Shown: positions 24,434 through 33,499 of the stretch, in pieces
Layout: each line of letters begins with the position of its first letter
Numbering within the stretch: the first letter of the stretch is position 1
Origin: Paracoccaceae bacterium
Lineage (GTDB): Bacteria; Pseudomonadota; Alphaproteobacteria; Rhodobacterales; Rhodobacteraceae
Direction of reading: 5' to 3'
NCBI GenBank assembly: GCA_947504705.1
Contig: CANNIA010000028.1
Coordinates: 1 to 50,266 of the forward strand
Length of the DNA stretch: 50,266 nucleotides
The notes under the pieces: generated by a model
What the model saw: only the letters and a program-made list of their open reading frames with translations
Databases searched by the model: none
Told to the model about the DNA's origin: nothing
Made by a program: the position numbers and the translations under genes

Positions 24434-24462
24434 TTGACGCCCCAGTCAAAACCCCCTAATGC
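24434..24462 (+). promoter_or_regulatory. Candidate promoter of rpsM-rpsK-rpoA
   Basis: TTGACG (24434-24439), a 17-bp spacer and TAATGC (24457-24462) lie just after adk. This would leave a leader of about 130 bases before rpsM, long enough for feedback control by a ribosomal protein, which is inference. Confidence 0.5.
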
Positions 24463-24594
24463 ACGGCGTCCCGCGGTGGAATCGCCTTGCGGGCCTTCCT
24501 TATTGGAAGTTCGGGCCGTCGGGGTAACACCCCTGTCGGAGTTGTGAAAAAAGGTTCTGGCACTACGGAACCGCAACCTAGAAGGACGACACGT

Positions 24595-24963
24595 TTGGCA
24601 CGTATTGCTGGCGTCAACATTCCGACCGCGAAACGGGTTCCGATCGCGCTCACTTACATCACCGGGATCGGTCCGCACACCGCAGAGGCCATCTGCGCTG
24701 CGCTGAGCATTGACCGTGCCCGCCGCGTGAATCAGCTGAATGACAGCGAAGTGCTGGCGATCCGCGAATACATCGACGCGAACCTGACGGTTGAGGGCGA
24801 CCTGCGCCGCGAAACCACGATGAACATCAAGCGTCTGATGGACCTCGGCTGCTATCGCGGCCTGCGTCACCGCAAGGGCCTTCCGGTCCGCGGCCAGCGC
24901 ACCCATACCAACGCCCGCACCCGCAAAGGCCCCGCTAAGGCCATTGCCGGCAAGAAGAAATAA
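24595..24963 (+). CDS. rpsM: 30S ribosomal protein S13, TTG start
   Basis: The 122-residue S13 begins (M)[20 protein letters not shown], the universal N-terminus, which forces the start to the TTG at 24595. AAGGA lies about eight bases upstream. The helix-hairpin [32 protein letters not shown] and the basic tail [19 protein letters not shown] are all present. S13 binds the head of the 30S subunit and contacts the P-site tRNA. Automated callers may extend it to an upstream GTG or ATG. A TTG start for a highly expressed gene is unusual. Confidence 0.95.
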   Translation: MARIAGVNIPTAKRVPIALTYITGIGPHTAEAICAALSIDRARRVNQLNDSEVLAIREYIDANLTVEGDLRRETTMNIKRLMDLGCYRGLRHRKGLPVRGQRTHTNARTRKGPAKAIAGKKK

Positions 24964-24977
24964 GAGGGGCATCAGAT

Positions 24978-25373
24978 ATGGCACGCGATACCAAAGCCGC
25001 CCGCACGAAGAAAAAAGAACGCAAGAACATCGCCGCTGGCGTGGTTCACGTGAACTCTTCGTTCAACAACACCAAGATCCTGATCTCGGACGTTCAGGGC
25101 AACGCGATTTCCTGGTCGTCCTCGGGCACCATGGGCTTCAAAGGCTCGCGGAAATCCACGCCCTACGCCGCGCAGATGGCCGCTGAAGACGCAGCCAAGA
25201 AGGCGCAGGAACATGGCATGAAGACCGTCGAGGTCGAAGTGCAGGGTCCCGGTTCGGGCCGCGAATCCGCACTGCGCGCGCTGGCCGCTGCCGGGCTGAA
25301 CATCACCTCGATCCGTGATGTGACCCCGCTTGCGCACAACGGCTGCCGTCCGCCGAAGCGCCGCCGCGTCTAA
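24978..25373 (+). CDS. rpsK: 30S ribosomal protein S11
   Basis: The 131-residue S11 has the expected N-terminal basic stretch ([20 protein letters not shown]), the [15 protein letters not shown] segment, and the C-terminal [19 protein letters not shown]. It forms part of the 30S platform near the E-site. It lies 14 bp after rpsM and is separated from rpoA by a strong terminator-like hairpin. Confidence 0.97.
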   Translation: MARDTKAARTKKKERKNIAAGVVHVNSSFNNTKILISDVQGNAISWSSSGTMGFKGSRKSTPYAAQMAAEDAAKKAQEHGMKTVEVEVQGPGSGRESALRALAAAGLNITSIRDVTPLAHNGCRPPKRRRV

Positions 25374-25387
25374 GGTATTCATTTCGA

Positions 25388-25424
25388 CCGGGCCGTGGGG
25401 GCAATCGCCCTTCGGCCCGGTTTT
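25388..25424 (+). terminator. Terminator/attenuator between rpsK and rpoA
   Basis: CCGGGCCG (25388-25395) pairs with CGGCCCGG (25413-25420), then TTTT. It lies 70 bp before rpoA and probably tunes the ratio of ribosomal protein to polymerase transcript. Confidence 0.75.
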
Positions 25425-25494
25425 CGTCGTTTACGATCCTCGGGCGTCCGCCTGCTTACGGACATCGGCAGCGGACAAGAATAGGGGCTTCAGA

Positions 25495-26511
25495 ATGATC
25501 CATAAAAATTGGCAAGAACTCATCAAACCGATGCAACTCGTCGTGAAGCCGGGGGCTGATGCCGCCCGCGTAGCGACGGTCATCGCCGAACCGCTGGAGC
25601 GTGGCTTTGGCCTGACGCTTGGCAACGCGCTGCGTCGCGTGCTGATGTCTTCGCTGCAGGGGGGTGCCATCACCTCCGTCCAGATCGACAACGTGTTGCA
25701 CGAATTCTCCAGCGTTGCTGGCGTGCGTGAAGACGTGACCGACATCGTCCTGAACCTGAAAGGCGTCAGCCTGAAGATGGAAGTTGAAGGGCCGAAGCGC
25801 CTTTCGATCTCGGCCAAGGGTCCGGGCGTCGTGACTGCTGGCGACATCTCGGAAAGCATGGGGATCGAGGTTCTGAACAAGGACCACGTCATCTGCCACC
25901 TGGATGACGGCGCTGACGTGTTCATGGAACTGACGGTCAACACCGGCAAGGGCTATGTTTCGGCCGACAAGAACCGCCCGGAAGATGCGCCCATCGGCCT
26001 GATCCCGATCGACGCGATCTATTCGCCGGTCAAGAAGGTCAGCTACGAAGTCGCCCCGACCCGTGAGGGCCAGGTGCTGGACTATGACAAGCTGACCATG
26101 CGGATCGAAACCGACGGCAGCCTGACGCCGGATGACGCCGTGGCCTATGCCGCGCGCATCCTGCAGGACCAGCTGTCGATCTTCGTGAACTTCGAAGAAC
26201 CCGAGTCCGCCAAGATCGGCGAGATTGACAGCGGGCTGGAGTTCAACCCGTTGCTTCTGAAGAAGGTGGACGAGCTGGAGCTTTCGGTCCGTTCGGCCAA
26301 CTGCCTGAAGAACGACAACATCGTTTATATCGGCGATCTGATCCAGAAGACCGAAGCCGAGATGCTTCGCACCCCGAACTTCGGCCGCAAGTCCCTGAAC
26401 GAAATCAAGGAAGTACTGTCGGGCATGGGTCTGCATCTGGGTATGGATGTCGAAAGCTGGCCGCCGGAAAACATCGAAGATCTGGCCAAGCGTTTCGAAG
26501 ACCAGTTCTAA
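25495..26511 (+). CDS. rpoA: RNA polymerase alpha subunit
   Basis: The 338-residue protein has the dimerising N-terminal domain ([20 protein letters not shown] at about residues 31-50) and, after an acidic linker near 240-250, the C-terminal DNA- and activator-binding domain ([34 protein letters not shown]). The ATG at 25495 ([15 protein letters not shown]) follows AGGGG and agrees with alphaproteobacterial RpoA. An open frame further upstream has no meaning. Confidence 0.97.
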   Translation: MIHKNWQELIKPMQLVVKPGADAARVATVIAEPLERGFGLTLGNALRRVLMSSLQGGAITSVQIDNVLHEFSSVAGVREDVTDIVLNLKGVSLKMEVEGPKRLSISAKGPGVVTAGDISESMGIEVLNKDHVICHLDDGADVFMELTVNTGKGYVSADKNRPEDAPIGLIPIDAIYSPVKKVSYEVAPTREGQVLDYDKLTMRIETDGSLTPDDAVAYAARILQDQLSIFVNFEEPESAKIGEIDSGLEFNPLLLKKVDELELSVRSANCLKNDNIVYIGDLIQKTEAEMLRTPNFGRKSLNEIKEVLSGMGLHLGMDVESWPPENIEDLAKRFEDQF

Positions 26512-26516
26512 GAACA

Positions 26517-26539
26517 AGGGTGGGGTACAACCCCACCCT
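26517..26539. repeat. Hairpin between rpoA and rplQ
   Basis: AGGGTGGGGT and ACCCCACCCT pair around a three-base loop directly after rpoA. There is no T-run. It may be an mRNA stabiliser, an attenuator or a REP-like unit. Confidence 0.6.
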
Positions 26540-26651
26540 ACGACAATGCCCGCCCGGTGCGGGGAAAACATGGGTTGAAGAAACCCCAAGGTGAGCGGGA
26601 CCACACGTAGGTCTTGCCGGACAAAGCAAAACGCGCGTTAGGAGATAGAAA

Positions 26652-27062
26652 ATGCGTCACTCAAGCGGTTACCGCAAGCTGAACCGGACCCACGAACATA
26701 GGAAGGCGATGTTCGCCAACATGGCCGGCTCGCTGATCGAACACGAACAGATCAAGACCACCCTGCCCAAGGCCAAGGAACTGCGCCCGATCATCGAAAA
26801 GCTGATCACGCTGGCCAAGCGCGGCGACCTGCATGCCCGCCGTCAGGCCCATGCCCAGCTGAAGCAGGACATCCACACCGAGCGGCTGTTCGCTATCCTT
26901 GGCCCCCGCTACAAGGACCGTCAGGGCGGGTACGTCCGCGTCCTTAAAGCCGGGTTTCGCTATGGCGACATGGCCCCGATGGCGATCATCGAATTCGTTG
27001 ACCGTGACACGTCGGCCAAAGGCGCTGGCGACAAGGCCCGCGAAGCTGCCGCCGAGGCATAA
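26652..27062 (+). CDS. rplQ: 50S ribosomal protein L17
   Basis: The 136-residue L17 starts [20 protein letters not shown], followed by [20 protein letters not shown] and the C-terminal [20 protein letters not shown]. An alanine/charged tail ends the protein. It is the last gene of the alpha operon, followed by a strong terminator. Confidence 0.97.
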   Translation: MRHSSGYRKLNRTHEHRKAMFANMAGSLIEHEQIKTTLPKAKELRPIIEKLITLAKRGDLHARRQAHAQLKQDIHTERLFAILGPRYKDRQGGYVRVLKAGFRYGDMAPMAIIEFVDRDTSAKGAGDKAREAAAEA

Positions 27063-27084
27063 TCCAAGGTCCATCCCATTCCCA

Positions 27085-27112
27085 AAGGCCCGCCCCAACC
27101 GGCGGGCCTTTT
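27085..27112 (+). terminator. Rho-independent terminator of the alpha operon
   Basis: AAGGCCCGCC (27085-27094) and GGCGGGCCTT (27101-27110) form the stem, and the run of T follows. It closes the ribosomal block. Confidence 0.88.
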
Positions 27113-27179
27113 GCTTTGGCGCGATTGCCAGCCCCGATGCTTCTCCGCTAAGCAGGTCCATGCTGAAAGGACCCACCCG

Positions 27180-28010
27180 ATGAAACGCATCTACACCTAT
27201 GGCCACGCGTCCGAGCTGCGCAATCTGACCGTCGCCGACAAGATCGCGAACAAGGCGGCGGGCCGGAAGATGACCCAGGTCACCGCCCGCAACGCGGCTG
27301 AGGCCGGGATCATCGCTTCCCAAGGCATCGACATGATCATAACCGGCAGCGACTGGTTCGCCGAGGTCCGCCGGGGCGCGCCCAACACCTTCATCACCGC
27401 TGCCCTGTTTGCAGGCCGTTTCATCACCAAGGACGAAATCCTGCGCGGCGCGATTGACGTGTCCATGCTGGGTGCCGATTCAGTGCTCACCCCCCGCAGC
27501 ATGGCGGTCGTTGAGATGCTGGCGAAAGAGGGCCTTTGCGTGCAAGGCCATGTCGGCATGGTGCCCTCCACCGCCTCGCGCCAAGGGGGGATGCGGACGC
27601 TGGGCAAGACGGCCGCCGAGGCGCTGGCGATCCTGGACGAAATGCAGCGCCTTTATGACGCCGGGGCCTATGGGGCCGAAGTGGAATGCGTGGCCGAGGA
27701 TGCCTTGGCCGAGATTTCCAAGCACACTCCGCTGGTGACCAATTCCATCGGGGCCGGGGCGGCGGGGGATGTGATCTTCCTGTTCTTCGAAGACATCTGC
27801 GGCGAAACCGAAAACCCACCGCGCCATGCTCAGGCTTGGGGCGACGGGGCCGCGATCCGCCGCGCACTGGATGCCGAAAGGCGCAAGGCCGTGGCCGGGT
27901 TCCGCGATGCCGTCAAGACCGGGGCCTATCCCGACGCAGCGCATACAGTGCAGATGCTCCCCGCCGAAAGGGACCGTCTGCGTGAGGCGCTGGACAAGCG
28001 CCCGCGTTAG
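27180..28010 (+). CDS. Divergent PanB-like (ketopantoate hydroxymethyltransferase family) protein
   Basis: The 276-residue protein has TIM-barrel segments of the PanB/PEP mutase superfamily: VRRGAPNTFITAALFAGRFI, GLCVQGHVGMVPSTASRQGG, GAYGAEVECVAEDALAEISK and SIGAGAAGDVIFLFFEDICG. In true PanB the metal is held by Asp in VGDS, Asp in a DLPF-like motif and Glu in KIEGG. Here these places read TGSD, TAALFAGRF and GADSVLT, so two of three ligands seem lost, while the catalytic-type Glu in VECV is kept. It is probably not the pantothenate enzyme but another carbon-carbon bond enzyme of the superfamily. It starts at the ATG at 27180, after the L17 terminator. Its 3' end overlaps the convergent MerR gene by 4 bp. 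Confidence 0.7.
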   Translation: MKRIYTYGHASELRNLTVADKIANKAAGRKMTQVTARNAAEAGIIASQGIDMIITGSDWFAEVRRGAPNTFITAALFAGRFITKDEILRGAIDVSMLGADSVLTPRSMAVVEMLAKEGLCVQGHVGMVPSTASRQGGMRTLGKTAAEALAILDEMQRLYDAGAYGAEVECVAEDALAEISKHTPLVTNSIGAGAAGDVIFLFFEDICGETENPPRHAQAWGDGAAIRRALDAERRKAVAGFRDAVKTGAYPDAAHTVQMLPAERDRLREALDKRPR

Positions 28011-28420
28011 TCAACAGCCAAGCGCTGGCCGCGCTGCCCCGCCTTGGCCAAAAGCCTGCGAAAGCTAGGGCATTCCAGATGCGACGGGGCCGGGCAATCG
28101 GCGATATGGCTCAGCGTTTCGCGCAGCGCGGTCAGCGCGTCGATCTTGCGCCCAACCTCTGCCGCCTTGGCCCGCAGCGTGTCGCGGGGCAGGTCCGGCA
28201 TCCCATTGCGGCGGAACATCCCGGCGATCTCGCGCAGGCTGAACCCTGCCGCCTTGCAAAGTCCGATCAGCGCCAGTTGCAGCAACACCTCGGGCGGGAA
28301 CTGCCGCCGTAGTCCGTGGCGGCTAACCGAGGCGATCAGCCCCTCCGCCTCGTAATGCCGCAGGGCCGAGGGCCGGACCCCGCTTTGTTCAGCCACTTCA
28401 CCGATATCCAGGGATTTCAT
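28007..28420 (-). CDS. MerR-family transcriptional regulator
   Basis: The 137-residue protein has an N-terminal winged helix-turn-helix (MKSLDIGEVAEQSGVRPSAL followed by RHYEAEGLI), a coiled dimerisation helix (AAEVGRKIDALTALRETLSH) and a short C-terminal part with two Cys (DCPAPSHLECPSF). This does not match the four-Cys iron-sulfur motif of SoxR. It is divergent from an MFS transporter and the two share a 68-bp promoter region with a palindrome. It probably controls that transporter. Confidence 0.87.
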   Translation of the reverse strand: MKSLDIGEVAEQSGVRPSALRHYEAEGLIASVSRHGLRRQFPPEVLLQLALIGLCKAAGFSLREIAGMFRRNGMPDLPRDTLRAKAAEVGRKIDALTALRETLSHIADCPAPSHLECPSFRRLLAKAGQRGQRLAVD

Positions 28421-28422
28421 GC

Positions 28423-28445
28423 TTGACCTCAAGCTGACTTGAAGT
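28423..28445 (+). promoter_or_regulatory. MerR-type operator/promoter of the MFS transporter
   Basis: ACCTCAAGCTGACTTGAAGT (28426-28445) is an inverted repeat with one mismatch in the arms. It starts inside a TTGACC -35 element (28423-28428), so the operator fills the long spacer of the promoter, the arrangement typical for MerR family activators. Confidence 0.65.
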
Positions 28446-28488
28446 GGAAGGGTGATCCGGAACGAAGACCAAGGCAAGGGAATACAGG

Positions 28489-29697
28489 ATGCGCAGCGAC
28501 GGCAAAGGCACGGATGTCGGGGGAACATGGGTGCTGGCCCTGACGATGCTTCTGGGATCGCTTGGCACCAGCATTGCCAATATCGCGCTTCCTACCCTCG
28601 CCAAAAGCTTCGCCGCCCCTTTCCCCCAAGTTCAGGCAGTGATCGTGGCCTATCTGGCCGCGCTGACCTTGGGAAGCCTTTTGGCCGGACGTCTGGGCGA
28701 CAGGTTCGGCCTTCGGGCGGTACTGCTGGCCGGGCTTTGGCTGTTCCTTGCGGGCAGCCTTTTCTGTGCGGTTGCCCCCGGCCTACCGACCCTGATCGCC
28801 GCGCGGGCGGTGCAGGGGGCGGGGGCGGCGGGTCTGATCACCATGTCGATGGCGCTGATCCGGCAGACTGCAGCCCTCAGCACCCTTGGCCGGGCGATGG
28901 GCCTTCTGGGCACCTCCTCGGCCATTGGCACCGCGCTGGGGGCACCCTTGGGCGGGGTGATCCTGCCCCTGATGGGCTGGCGCGGCATCTTCTGGCTGCA
29001 ACTGCCGTTGGCGGCGCTTGCCTTAGCCCTGACCCTGACCGCGCTGCCCCGCGACCGCCAGTCCGTCCGGCCCAAGGCCCCCGGCCTGCTGAGCGTTCTT
29101 GACCGCACGCTCCTGCCCGGCCTTGCCCTGAACTTTCTGGTCGCCGCCGTAATGATGACCACGCTGGTAACCGGCCCCTTCTACCTTGGCACCACCCTAG
29201 GCCTGACCGAGACGGCAACCGGCCTTATCATGGCCATTGGTCCGGTCCTGTCGATCCTGACTGGCCTGCCGTCTGGCCGATTGGTCGACGCAAGGGGGGC
29301 CGGGCAAGTGCTGTCACTTGGCCTTGCCCTGATGACCGCCGGGGCGGCAGGCCTGACCCTTCTGCCCGGACCCTTTGGCCTTTTCGGCTATGTCGCGGGC
29401 ATCGCCCTTCTGACCCCCGGCTACCAGCTGTTCCAGGCCGCCAACAACACCTCGGCCCTGTCCGGCCTGCCCCCCGACCGGCGCGGCACTGTGGCTGGCC
29501 TCTTGGCCCTGTCGCGCAATCTGGGCCTGATCACCGGAGCCTCGGTCATGGGCGCAGTCTTCGCCTGGGGCACCGGCAGCACCGAACTTGCCGTGGCCGC
29601 GCCTCATGCGATTGCCGCAGGCCTGCGCCTGACCTTCGCCCTTGCCGCAGCAGGTCTTGCCGTAGCCGTGTCCCTGACCCTTTGGCCCCGACGCTGA
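28489..29697 (+). CDS. MFS efflux transporter (drug:H+ antiporter type)
   Basis: The 402-residue inner-membrane protein has about 12 hydrophobic segments. Motif A of the major facilitator superfamily appears as GSLLAGRLGDRFGLRAVLLA, and the efflux-type motif C region as GTSSAIGTALGAPLGGVILP. It begins with TSIANIALPTLAKSFAAPFP, common in EmrB/MdfA-like exporters. It is divergent from a MerR regulator whose ligand may be the exported compound. The substrate cannot be read from sequence. Confidence 0.85.
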   Translation: MRSDGKGTDVGGTWVLALTMLLGSLGTSIANIALPTLAKSFAAPFPQVQAVIVAYLAALTLGSLLAGRLGDRFGLRAVLLAGLWLFLAGSLFCAVAPGLPTLIAARAVQGAGAAGLITMSMALIRQTAALSTLGRAMGLLGTSSAIGTALGAPLGGVILPLMGWRGIFWLQLPLAALALALTLTALPRDRQSVRPKAPGLLSVLDRTLLPGLALNFLVAAVMMTTLVTGPFYLGTTLGLTETATGLIMAIGPVLSILTGLPSGRLVDARGAGQVLSLGLALMTAGAAGLTLLPGPFGLFGYVAGIALLTPGYQLFQAANNTSALSGLPPDRRGTVAGLLALSRNLGLITGASVMGAVFAWGTGSTELAVAAPHAIAAGLRLTFALAAAGLAVAVSLTLWPRR

Positions 29698-29742
29698 GCC
29701 TGCCTCTGGCCCTTCGCACGGCTTGCGCGTAACCTTGGACCC

Positions 29743-31053
29743 ATGGCCGATCTTTTCGACACTACATCTGCAAAAACCCCCGACGGCCCCCGCCCGCTGG
29801 CCGACCGGCTGCGTCCGCGCAAGCTGTCGGAGGTGATCGGCCAGACCCATGTGCTTGGCCCCGAGGGCCCCTTGGGCGCGATGCTGGCGGCGGAGAGCCT
29901 GTCTTCCCTCATCCTCTGGGGTCCGCCCGGCGTGGGAAAGACCACCATCGCGCGCCTCTTGGCCGATGAAACCGACCTTGCCTTCGTACAGATCAGCGCG
30001 ATCTTCACCGGCGTCCCCGACCTGCGGAAGGTGTTCGAAACTGCGAAACTCCGCCGCCAGAACGGCAAGGGCACGCTCCTTTTCGTCGACGAAATCCACC
30101 GCTTCAACAAGGCGCAGCAAGACGGGTTCCTGCCCTATATGGAGGATGGCACGATCCTTCTGGTCGGTGCCACCACCGAGAACCCCAGCTTCGAACTGAA
30201 CGCCGCCCTTCTGTCCCGCGCGCAGGTGATCGTGCTGGAACGGCTGTCCCTTGCCGACCTTGAACGCATGGCCCAGCGGGCCGAGCAGGACCTTGGCCGC
30301 GCCCTGCCGCTGAAGGCTGAGGCGCGCGAGGCGATGCTGGAAATGGCCGATGGCGATGGCCGCGCCCTTCTGAACCTGATCGAACAGGTTGCCGCCTGGA
30401 AGCTCGACACCTCCCTGACCCGCGACCAACTGGCCACCCGCCTGATGCGACGGGCGGCGAAATACGACAAGTCGGGGGATGAGCATTACAATCTGATCAG
30501 CGCCTTGCACAAATCCGTGCGCGGCTCCGACCCCGATGCCGCCCTGTACTGGTTCGCAAGAATGCTGGAAGGCGGCGAGGATCCCCGCTTCCTTGCTCGT
30601 CGCATCACCCGTATGGCGGTCGAAGACATCGGCCTGGCCGACCTGCAGGCGCAGGATGTGTGCCTGCAAAGCTGGCAGACCTATGAGCGGCTTGGCAGCC
30701 CCGAAGGCGAACTCGCGCTGGCGCAGGCGGTGGTCTATCTGGCGCTCGCCCCCAAATCGAACGCGGTCTACACCGCCTACAAAGCCGCCCGGGCGGCGGC
30801 GCGGGAAACCGGCAGCCTGATGCCGCCGAAGCACATCCTGAATGCGCCGACCAAGATGATGAAAGAGCAGGGTTACGGGTCGGGCTACAACTATGACCAC
30901 GACGCCGAAGACGGCTTTTCGGGCCAGAACTATTTCCCCGAAGGCATGAAGCGCCCGGTCTGGTATCTGCCCCCCGAACGCGGCTTTGAACGTGAGCTGA
31001 AGAAGCGCGTCGACTACTTCGCCAAGCTTCGGTCGAAACGGCAGGACGGCTGA
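29743..31053 (+). CDS. rarA: Replication-associated recombination protein A (AAA ATPase)
   Basis: The 436-residue clamp loader-like ATPase acts at stalled replication forks. It has Walker A (LILWGPPGVGKTTIARLLAD), Walker B (GTLLFVDEIHRFNKAQQDGF), sensor 1 (LVGATTENPSFELNAALLSR) and the C-terminal tetramerisation region (SALHKSVRGSDPDAALYWFA; GYNYDHDAEDGFSGQNYFPE). It starts at the ATG at 29743, 45 bp after the MFS gene. Confidence 0.95.
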   Translation: MADLFDTTSAKTPDGPRPLADRLRPRKLSEVIGQTHVLGPEGPLGAMLAAESLSSLILWGPPGVGKTTIARLLADETDLAFVQISAIFTGVPDLRKVFETAKLRRQNGKGTLLFVDEIHRFNKAQQDGFLPYMEDGTILLVGATTENPSFELNAALLSRAQVIVLERLSLADLERMAQRAEQDLGRALPLKAEAREAMLEMADGDGRALLNLIEQVAAWKLDTSLTRDQLATRLMRRAAKYDKSGDEHYNLISALHKSVRGSDPDAALYWFARMLEGGEDPRFLARRITRMAVEDIGLADLQAQDVCLQSWQTYERLGSPEGELALAQAVVYLALAPKSNAVYTAYKAARAAARETGSLMPPKHILNAPTKMMKEQGYGSGYNYDHDAEDGFSGQNYFPEGMKRPVWYLPPERGFERELKKRVDYFAKLRSKRQDG

Positions 31054-31058
31054 GACCC

Positions 31059-31106
31059 AAAATTCTTAAGTGAGAATTTTGACAAATTCATTCCTTAGGG
31101 AATTTG
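31059..31106. terminator. Tandem AT-rich hairpins between rarA and bztD
   Basis: AAAATTCT and AGAATTTT (31059-31066 and 31073-31080) form one hairpin; CAAATTC and GAATTTG (31083-31089 and 31100-31106) form a second. It separates two convergent genes and is a relative of the structures at 8971, 38329 and 42318. Confidence 0.72.
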
Positions 31107-31138
31107 GCCCCAGCCTGACACAAGCCGCCAAGCTTTGA

Positions 31139-31921
31139 CTAATGCCCCAGGATCTGGCTGAGGAACAGCTTGGTCCGGTCGCTCTTCGGGTTGTTGAAGA
31201 ACTCTTTCGGTTCGTTCTGCTCGACGATCTGGCCTTGGTCCATAAAGATCACCCGGTTCGCCACCGCTTGGGCAAAGCCCATCTCATGGGTGACGCAGAT
31301 CATCGTCATGCCCTCTTCGGCAAGCTGGATCATCGTATCCAGCACTTCCTTGATCATCTCGGGGTCAAGTGCGCTGGTCGGCTCGTCAAACAGCATGATC
31401 CGCGGCTTCATGCACAAACTGCGCGCGATGGCCACGCGCTGCTGCTGACCACCGGACAACTGGCCGGGGTATTTGTGGGCCTGCTCCGGAATCTTGACCT
31501 TCTGCAGGAAATACATCGCCGTTTCCTCGGCTTCCTTCTTCGGCACCTTGCGGACCCAGATCGGCGCCAGCGTCAGGTTTTCAAGGATGGTGAGGTGCGG
31601 GAACAGGTTGAAGTGCTGGAACACCATCCCAACCTCGGAGCGGACCTTGTCGATGTTCTTCAGGTCATTGGTCAGCTCGGTTCCATCAACGACGATCTGG
31701 CCCTGCTGATGTTCCTCCAGCCGGTTGATGCAGCGGATCAGCGTCGATTTGCCCGACCCCGACGGCCCGCAGATGACAATCCGTTCGCCCCGGTTCACCG
31801 TGATGTCGATGTCGCGCAGAACGTGGAACTGACCATACCACTTGTTCATGGCGGTGATCTGGATCGCGACCTCGTCCGTGACGATCATGTTCTGATTGGA
31901 CATCTTTGCAGCGTTTGCCAT
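31139..31921 (-). CDS. bztD: Amino acid ABC transporter ATP-binding protein (BztD/AapP)
   Basis: The 260-residue ATPase belongs to the polar amino acid uptake family. It has Walker [21 protein letters not shown], the signature [20 protein letters not shown], Walker [21 protein letters not shown] and the H-loop CVTHEMGFA. It powers import of glutamate, glutamine, aspartate, asparagine and related acids through BztB-BztC. The ATG at 31921 follows AAGGAG. It is the last gene of bztABCD, 11 bp after bztC. Confidence 0.92.
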   Translation of the reverse strand: MANAAKMSNQNMIVTDEVAIQITAMNKWYGQFHVLRDIDITVNRGERIVICGPSGSGKSTLIRCINRLEEHQQGQIVVDGTELTNDLKNIDKVRSEVGMVFQHFNLFPHLTILENLTLAPIWVRKVPKKEAEETAMYFLQKVKIPEQAHKYPGQLSGGQQQRVAIARSLCMKPRIMLFDEPTSALDPEMIKEVLDTMIQLAEEGMTMICVTHEMGFAQAVANRVIFMDQGQIVEQNEPKEFFNNPKSDRTKLFLSQILGH

Positions 31922-31932
31922 GGCTTGGCTCC

Positions 31933-33498
31933 TTAAACGTGATCGGTCTTGAGCTTCTGCTCAAGATACATCGAATAGCGGGACATCGAGAAACAGACGA
32001 CGAAGAAGATTGCGCCGACAAAGATGAACGGCTCCCAGTAGATGCCCTTCCAGGCGGAATCGGCCAACACGAACTTGCGCACCCCGGTCAACGGGTCGGC
32101 AAGACCCACCAGCGCGACCAGTGTCGTGTCCTTGAAGAGGCCGATGAACGACGACACGATGCCGGGGATAGAGATCTTCAGCGCCTGCGGCATGATGATC
32201 AGGCGTTGTGCCTGCCAATAGTCCAGCCCCAGCGCATCGGCGGCCTCATACTGACCACGTGGCAGGGCAGCCAGTCCGCCCCGGATCACCTCGGCGATAT
32301 AGGCCGAGGCGAAGATCACCACCACGATGATGACCCGCACGATCAGGTCGAAGTTGGTCTGCGGCGGCAGGAAGTACAAAAGCATGAAGTTGGCGCTGAA
32401 CAGAACAGTGATCAGCGGCACGCCCCGGAAGAATTCGATGAAGCCGACCGAGATAGACTTAACCAGTGGCATGTCGGATTGCCGCCCCAACGCCAGCAGG
32501 ATGCCTATTGGCAAAGACGCCGTGATCGCTGTGATCCCGATCACAAAGGCCAGAAGGAAGCCGCCGAAATCGTCAGACCGGACATAGAGGAGCCCTATTG
32601 GTAGTTTCGCATCTAGGTAGCCGCTGAGAGCGCTATGGAGCGGGAAGAGTTCGGTCAGGTCATAGCCCCCGATTCGAAGGTCAAAGTGCAGCACGTAATC
32701 GTAAGTTCCGAAACTGGCCAGATAGACCAGATTCGACAGGAAGCTCTCTCCCAAGCGGATAGGGTTCACGAAGCAGCACAAAAAGAGAAGTGCCACGGCC
32801 AAGGACGCCACAAGAAGTCCTCTAGCAGAAGCGAGTTTGACAAATGCCAGGCCCAATATCCCGAACGCTATTGCGACAGATACCGGCCCCCAAACCGACC
32901 CGCCCCAAAGCAGGAAGAAGGCCAGAAGCGGGAAGACCAGCGTCACCCAGACCAGCTTTTTCGGCGCGATCCACGCCACGGCGGTCAGGGCTGCAAGGCA
33001 AAGGACAGCGACAAATCCGTGCCATCCGTCGGTCCCAAGTCCGTAAAGTGCCAGCGAAAGCAGAACCGCAGCGATGCCCACGATGATCGTGCAGGGCTTT
33101 CGCAACCCGCTGTAAAGAACGGGCGCAATGGCCACGAACATCAACGCAAAGGCCAAGGTCGGGCGCCAATATTCCTCGACCGGGTAAAGCCCGAACAGGA
33201 ACTGGTTCCAACGCACCCGGATCACCGCCCAGCAGGCGCCACTGGCGTCAGGTCCGGCGGTTTCGGCGATGATCTGGCGGCACTGTTGCACGGTTTCGGC
33301 ATGCCAGACCCCGTTCAGGAACCAGGGAAGGCTAAGGCTCACCAGCCAGTAGACCGCGAACAGCGCCGCAAGCGTCAGGATGATGTTCGGGATTGACGAG
33401 AACAGGTTCTCGCGCAGCCATTTCACCACCCCGCGCTCGGAAATGGGCGGGGCGATGGGGGGCAGCATTTCGGTGCGGGTGAAGGCGGTTTGGGTCAT
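31933..33498 (-). CDS. bztC: Amino acid ABC transporter permease (BztC/AapM), enlarged
   Basis: The 521-residue permease has its His/Glu/Gln/Arg/opine-type membrane domain in the C-terminal 210 residues, with the EAA loop [20 protein letters not shown] followed by [12 protein letters not shown]. The N-terminal part has the usual first helix and a periplasmic segment with [20 protein letters not shown]. It is clearly longer than common BztC/AapM proteins (about 380-435 residues). The extra length comes from additional hydrophobic segments between about residues 120 and 300. The DNA for residues 210-303 (about 32590-32870) is visibly lower in GC than its surroundings. AAGGAG precedes the ATG. 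The start is one base from the bztB stop. Confidence 0.87.
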   Translation of the reverse strand: MTQTAFTRTEMLPPIAPPISERGVVKWLRENLFSSIPNIILTLAALFAVYWLVSLSLPWFLNGVWHAETVQQCRQIIAETAGPDASGACWAVIRVRWNQFLFGLYPVEEYWRPTLAFALMFVAIAPVLYSGLRKPCTIIVGIAAVLLSLALYGLGTDGWHGFVAVLCLAALTAVAWIAPKKLVWVTLVFPLLAFFLLWGGSVWGPVSVAIAFGILGLAFVKLASARGLLVASLAVALLFLCCFVNPIRLGESFLSNLVYLASFGTYDYVLHFDLRIGGYDLTELFPLHSALSGYLDAKLPIGLLYVRSDDFGGFLLAFVIGITAITASLPIGILLALGRQSDMPLVKSISVGFIEFFRGVPLITVLFSANFMLLYFLPPQTNFDLIVRVIIVVVIFASAYIAEVIRGGLAALPRGQYEAADALGLDYWQAQRLIIMPQALKISIPGIVSSFIGLFKDTTLVALVGLADPLTGVRKFVLADSAWKGIYWEPFIFVGAIFFVVCFSMSRYSMYLEQKLKTDHV

Positions 33499-33499
33499 C

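Noticed and set aside
28007-28420. SoxR assignment for the MerR gene
   Set aside because: SoxR has a four-Cys iron-sulfur motif (CX2CX1CX5C); only two widely spaced Cys are present here.
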